Part shown: piece by piece, positions 61,059 through 64,000 of the stretch
Layout of the letters: every line of letters begins with the position of its first letter
How positions within the stretch are numbered: the stretch's first letter is position 1
Made by a program: the position numbers and the translations under genes
The notes under the pieces: generated by a model
What the model saw: only the letters and a program-made list of their open reading frames with translations
The model's database searches: none
What the model was told of the DNA's origin: nothing
Assembly (NCBI GenBank): GCA_900466475.1
Contig: UBMI01000004.1
Span: 124,001 to 188,000, forward strand
Origin: Hyphomicrobiales bacterium
GTDB lineage: Bacteria; Pseudomonadota; Alphaproteobacteria; Rhizobiales; Rhizobiaceae
Direction: 5' to 3'
DNA: 64,000 nt

Positions 61059-62030
61059 TCAGGCGACTTGCAGGACGATCTTGCCCTTTGCATGCGGGCG
61101 TTTGCCCTCCAGCATCTCATGCGCCGTGATTGCGGCATCGAGTGGCAGCACATCGCCGACATTCGTTTCGAGTTCGCCGGCATCGACCATCGCAGCGATG
61201 TCACGGAGCTCCTTCGTCGTGACATTGACGAGGAAGAAGAGCGCTTCGACGCCTTTGGCCTTGGCAAGCTCCTGATCCGGCTGCGAGACGGCCGAAATCA
61301 ACCTGCCACCCTGCTTCAACACCGCGAAGGAACGCGTCTGCGTCTCGCCGCCGACAAGATCGATGACGGCATCGACATCGCGAGCGAAATCCTCGAAGCG
61401 CTGGCTGCGGAAGTCGACAACCACGTCGGCGCCGAGCCGCTTGACGGTGTCGATATCGCCGCCGCTGGCCGTCGCGATCACTTTCAGCCCGGCCTTGTGG
61501 GCGAATTGCACGGCATAGGCGCCGACATTGCCGGCCGCGCCATGGATGAGGGCGGTTTGTCCGGCGGTAAGTTTGGCTTGGTCGAACAGCGCCTGCTTTG
61601 CCGTAACAGCGATAACGGGGATCGAGGCAGCTTCGACATGGCCGATGCTTTCGGGCTTTGCAGCAATCATCCCGGCGACTGCAATCGCATATTGCGCATA
61701 GGCGCCGATGAAGCGGGGATTGGTAACGCCATAGACGGCATCGCCGCGGGCCACATGCGTAACACCTTCGCCGACCGCTTCGACCGTGCCCGAGAGATCG
61801 GAACCGAGTGTCAGCGGCAAGGGCTGGGGCAGGGCGCTGTTGCCGGATCGGATCCAGCCATCCCAGGGGCCGACACCGGCCGCATGCACCTTGATCAGAA
61901 CCTCTTCCTTACCGGGCGCGGGGATCTCGACCTGCTCCTGAATGATAGCTTCCGGCGGTCCGAACGCGTGGACCCTGCAGGCTTTCATGGTTTTACCTGT
62001 CTTCGCGACATTCTCCGCTAAGGTGGTCAT
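61059..62030 (-). CDS. NADPH-dependent quinone/alkenal oxidoreductase
   Basis: A 323-residue zinc-free medium-chain reductase. GroES-like part: VHAAGVGPWDGWIRSG, LTLGSDLSGTVEAVGEGVTH. Rossmann part: LIHGAAGNVGAYAVQFAHKA, VVDFRSQRFEDFARDVDAVI and LVGGETQTRSFAVLKQGGRL. It resembles the NADP-dependent oxidoreductase group near quinone reductase and alkenal reductase. ATG 62030 (MTTLAENVAKTGKTMKA) is chosen since in-frame codons before it overlap the operator. It carries the LysR-regulon motif 87-116 bp upstream. Confidence 0.92.
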   Translation of the reverse strand: MTTLAENVAKTGKTMKACRVHAFGPPEAIIQEQVEIPAPGKEEVLIKVHAAGVGPWDGWIRSGNSALPQPLPLTLGSDLSGTVEAVGEGVTHVARGDAVYGVTNPRFIGAYAQYAIAVAGMIAAKPESIGHVEAASIPVIAVTAKQALFDQAKLTAGQTALIHGAAGNVGAYAVQFAHKAGLKVIATASGGDIDTVKRLGADVVVDFRSQRFEDFARDVDAVIDLVGGETQTRSFAVLKQGGRLISAVSQPDQELAKAKGVEALFFLVNVTTKELRDIAAMVDAGELETNVGDVLPLDAAITAHEMLEGKRPHAKGKIVLQVA

Positions 62031-62098
62031 TGTTCGCTCCTTTGTTTGACCGGGCTCCCGGTTTCGATGGAGTGAAGATGCCGCCATCGAAGGCTTTC

Positions 62099-62146
62099 GA
62101 TAATCCATGTTGTTCGGGAAGGATTATCAACCATCAAAGGATAATC
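62099..62146. promoter_or_regulatory. LysR-regulon operator upstream of oxidoreductase
   Basis: 48 bp opening GATAATCC, with core GGAAGGATTATC-N10-GGATAATC (62117-62146). GATAATCC and GGATTATC form an internal inverted pair. It matches 60047-60094 at 37 of 48 positions. Confidence 0.8.
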
Positions 62147-62182
62147 CGGTCCGGCGACGCTTGCTGCCGGACCGGCATTCTA

Positions 62183-62866
62183 TCACGGCCGGACCGGAGA
62201 GCCGACATATCCGGCGGACTGGATATAGGCGATGGGGGCAAAGAAATTGCCACCGGCATCGAAGGCCATAAGCCCTTCCTCGCTCAATGCCGCCTGTACG
62301 GCCGGGCGGGCAGCGACGCGCTTCATGAAGGCGGGAATAGCTGGAAAAAGATCGAGATCGATCGCAATCCAGGGCGACCAGTTGAGGCAGACGAAGAGAT
62401 AGGCGTCCGCGACCGTGAAGTTCTCGCCGGTGAGATAAGGGCCGGCAAGCTTTCCGTTGATCCAGCCGAGGCGCTTCTGAACGACCGCACGCAACGCCTC
62501 ATGCACGATAGCGTAATCAGCATTGAAGAGCATCACCATCGGCTTGTGCAGCTCCGATGTGATGAAGTTCAGCAGGGATTGCACCTGATTTCGGCCGAAG
62601 CTGCCGATCTCGGGCAGCATGCGTCTTCCATCAGGAGCGCTGTCTGCAAGAAACTGCACGATCGCCGGCCCCTCCGTCAGTACCTTGCCATCATCGAGCA
62701 TAAGCGCCGGCACATAGCCGTTGCCATTGATGGCGAGATAGTCCTCGCCGTTGCTGGTGCGATGTGTCTTTCGATCGACCGTGATGAGCTCGATATCGAT
62801 ACCGAGCTCCCGGCAGACGATATGCGGCGAGAGCGAGCAGGCGGCCGCGTGCATGTAGAGCTTCAT
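62183..62866 (-). CDS. glutathione S-transferase, beta-class-like
   Basis: 227 residues. N-terminus MKLYMHAAACSLSPHIVCRE has Cys10 in the CSLSPHI context of bacterial beta-class GSTs; NGNGYVPALMLDDGKVLTEG is the cis-Pro/glutathione loop. The C-terminal helical domain has TGENFTVADAYLFVCLNWSP. AGGAGGAGAAAA lies before ATG 62866. It is divergent from a TetR regulator across an almost perfect 21-bp inverted repeat, so it should be under that repressor. Substrate unknown; electrophile detoxification fits. Confidence 0.93.
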   Translation of the reverse strand: MKLYMHAAACSLSPHIVCRELGIDIELITVDRKTHRTSNGEDYLAINGNGYVPALMLDDGKVLTEGPAIVQFLADSAPDGRRMLPEIGSFGRNQVQSLLNFITSELHKPMVMLFNADYAIVHEALRAVVQKRLGWINGKLAGPYLTGENFTVADAYLFVCLNWSPWIAIDLDLFPAIPAFMKRVAARPAVQAALSEEGLMAFDAGGNFFAPIAYIQSAGYVGSPVRP

Positions 62867-62919
62867 GTTTTTCTCCTCCTGCGACGGTGCGAGGCCGTCC
62901 GCATCAATCCGTTGGACAT

Positions 62920-62975
62920 TTGTACTATTTCGCATAAAATTCTCTTGGTCAATTATTTTATGCGAAATGGTACAA
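62920..62975. promoter_or_regulatory. 21-bp inverted-repeat operator of GST/TetR pair
   Basis: Arm 62920-62940 (TTGTACTATTTCGCATAAAA plus T) repeats inverted at 62955-62975 with one mismatch and a 14-bp loop. It ends 1 bp before the TetR-family start codon and lies 53 bp upstream of the GST start. Confidence 0.82.
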
Positions 62976-62976
62976 A

Positions 62977-63585
62977 ATGAGTGAGAAAAAGCGTGGGCGT
63001 CCAAGGGCCTTCGATGCGAAGGTGACCTTGCAGAAGGCAAGGGAAGTCTTCTGGGATCGGGGCTTTGCCGGTACGTCGCTGGATACGTTGAGCGCCGCTA
63101 CTCAACTCAATCGTCCGAGCCTCTATGGCGCCTTTGGAGACAAGGAAGACCTCTATCTCGATGCACTCGAGGGCTATCGCGCCGAGAGTATGGATGTGCT
63201 TGCCGATGCGCTCGATCCATTGCTGCCGCTGCGCGAAAACCTCGCACGTGTCTATCAACGGGCTCTGGAGATCTATCTTCACGGCGAAACAGCCGCGCGC
63301 GGCTGTTTTCTCATCGGCACTGCAACAGCCGAGGCGATCCAGCATGAACGGGTTCGGGAAGTATTGAGCCGAAGCCTGGAAGATTTCGACGGCGAGATCG
63401 AAAAGCGCCTGAAGCTCGCCCTAGAGCGGCGCGAGTTGCCGGATGGAGGCGACCCTCACACTCTTGCAAGGCTCGCCTCCGCCGTCATGCATTCGCTGGC
63501 CGTCCGCGCTCGCGCCGGCGACAGTCGCGAGACGCTGGAAGCCCTGGCACAGTCCGGCGTCGACATGATTTGCGGTAAAGCCTGA
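62977..63585 (+). CDS. TetR-family regulator of divergent GST gene
   Basis: 202 residues. Helix-turn-helix: TSLDTLSAATQLNRPSLYGA, then FGDKEDLYLDALEGYRAESM. The ligand domain begins AARGCFLIGTATAEAIQHER, with a single cysteine (Cys110) in the RGC(F/L)L position seen in electrophile-sensing relatives such as NemR. No other cysteine lies nearby except a C-terminal Cys (DMICGKA). Divergent from a GST across a long inverted repeat and 3 bp from the convergent MFS gene. Sensing of electrophiles is inference from Cys110 and the GST. Confidence 0.9.
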   Translation: MSEKKRGRPRAFDAKVTLQKAREVFWDRGFAGTSLDTLSAATQLNRPSLYGAFGDKEDLYLDALEGYRAESMDVLADALDPLLPLRENLARVYQRALEIYLHGETAARGCFLIGTATAEAIQHERVREVLSRSLEDFDGEIEKRLKLALERRELPDGGDPHTLARLASAVMHSLAVRARAGDSRETLEALAQSGVDMICGKA

Positions 63586-63588
63586 ACC

Positions 63589-64000
63589 TCAGGCTTCCTC
63601 GCTCTTCGTGCGCACCAGACATGTGAAGGCCGCACCCGCAAGAAGCAGGACGCAGGTGCCGAGAAAGACTGCCGGCATGCCGATATGCCCGCCGACATAG
63701 CCGCCGAGAACGGGCCCGGCGACCTGTCCCACATATTGCGAAGAGATGGACAGGCCCAGAATACTGCCGGCGGCACTATCAGGCACACTATGCCGGATGA
63801 CCGCGGTGATGCAGGGCAACAGCCCGCCAAGCGCCAGTCCCATCAGGAAGCGCAGGCCGATCAGTTGCCATGAGGCGTTCACGAAGGCCTGCGGAATGAG
63901 CAGCAGTCCCGCGATCGCGAGCGCGCCGGCAATGACCGGCCAATGACCGATCCGGTCGGCAAGCTTCCCGAGCCGCGAGGCAGACAGAATGCTGCCCAGC
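63589..64000 (-). CDS. MFS transporter, C-terminal part only
   Basis: Open to the window edge: 137 codons of the C-terminal half of an MFS protein. It has five to six helices, the loop motif ASRLGKLADRIGHWPVIAGA (repeat of motif A), LRFLMGLALGGLLPCITAVI and GGYVGGHIGMPAVFLGTCVL, ending VRTKSEEA. The N-terminal half lies beyond 64000. Substrate cannot be inferred. It converges on the TetR gene with a 3-bp gap. Confidence 0.88.
   Translation of the reverse strand, partial: LGSILSASRLGKLADRIGHWPVIAGALAIAGLLLIPQAFVNASWQLIGLRFLMGLALGGLLPCITAVIRHSVPDSAAGSILGLSISSQYVGQVAGPVLGGYVGGHIGMPAVFLGTCVLLLAGAAFTCLVRTKSEEA

Overview
The window looks like chromosome of a Rhizobiaceae alphaproteobacterium, most likely Rhizobium sensu lato. 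The base composition is GC-rich and coding is dense on both strands. Several families are typical of rhizobia: a BetI/BetB choline module, a Rhizobium etli-type inducible asparaginase, a TIGR03808-like Tat-exported beta-helix protein, a GcvA-like LysR and trans-aconitate methyltransferase. Intergenic palindromes of the type scattered through rhizobial genomes are also present. I see no rRNA, tRNA, CRISPR array, prophage or insertion sequence. Species assignment is inference.

Layout. 1-5 kb: partial betB with betI on the minus strand, an HdeD-like membrane protein, an orphan ParD-like antitoxin and an EAL-CBS-GGDEF protein. 5-13.5 kb: quinone oxidoreductase, an MFS exporter divergent from a cysteine-rich SufR-like regulator, a second MFS exporter, asparaginase, a DeoR regulator divergent from a DUF4406 protein, and a glutathione S-transferase (GST). 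13.5-22 kb: MmcQ/YjbR protein, LysR, GST, beta-helix protein, a PAS-GAF-GGDEF-EAL protein, a glycerophosphodiester phosphodiesterase, a dienelactone hydrolase and a DUF922 protein. 22-28 kb: ligase-associated exonuclease plus ATP-dependent DNA ligase, an exported hydrolase and two tandem L,D-transpeptidases. 28-40.5 kb: LysR/MFS, ohrR/ohr, a di-haem peroxidase, a secreted phosphoesterase, MerR/aldo-keto reductase, MarR/DUF899/DUF1579/VOC genes, and an ABC-F ATPase preceded by a possible leader peptide. 40.5-50.6 kb: a metal-dependent hydrolase family protein, a PhnA-like protein, a HerA-like ATPase, zwf, a LysE exporter, tam, a cupin and a TIM-barrel isomerase. 50.6-57 kb: a tetA/tetR pair with tet-type operators, two class III cyclases, a zinc alcohol dehydrogenase and a branched-chain aminotransferase. 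57-64 kb: an EmrB/EmrA-type efflux operon with its LysR regulator, an oxidoreductase, a GST/TetR pair and a partial MFS gene.

The dominant theme is local regulator-target pairs for detoxification, redox stress and efflux. Many are divergent genes with a visible operator between them. The clearest multi-target case is a motif, GGAAGGATYATC-N10-GGATAATC, found three times between 58.7 and 62.2 kb. It sits before the LysR/HlyD pair, between the HlyD and MFS genes, and before the oxidoreductase. This predicts a small LysR regulon.

Second-messenger enzymes are also concentrated here: two c-di-GMP proteins and two class III nucleotide cyclases. The best candidates for undescribed biology are the leader peptide with two hairpins before the ABC-F gene, the three-site LysR motif, a GAAA-capped hairpin that buries the ribosome binding site of a GST gene, and a MerR-controlled gene pair whose coding regions overlap by 47 bp.
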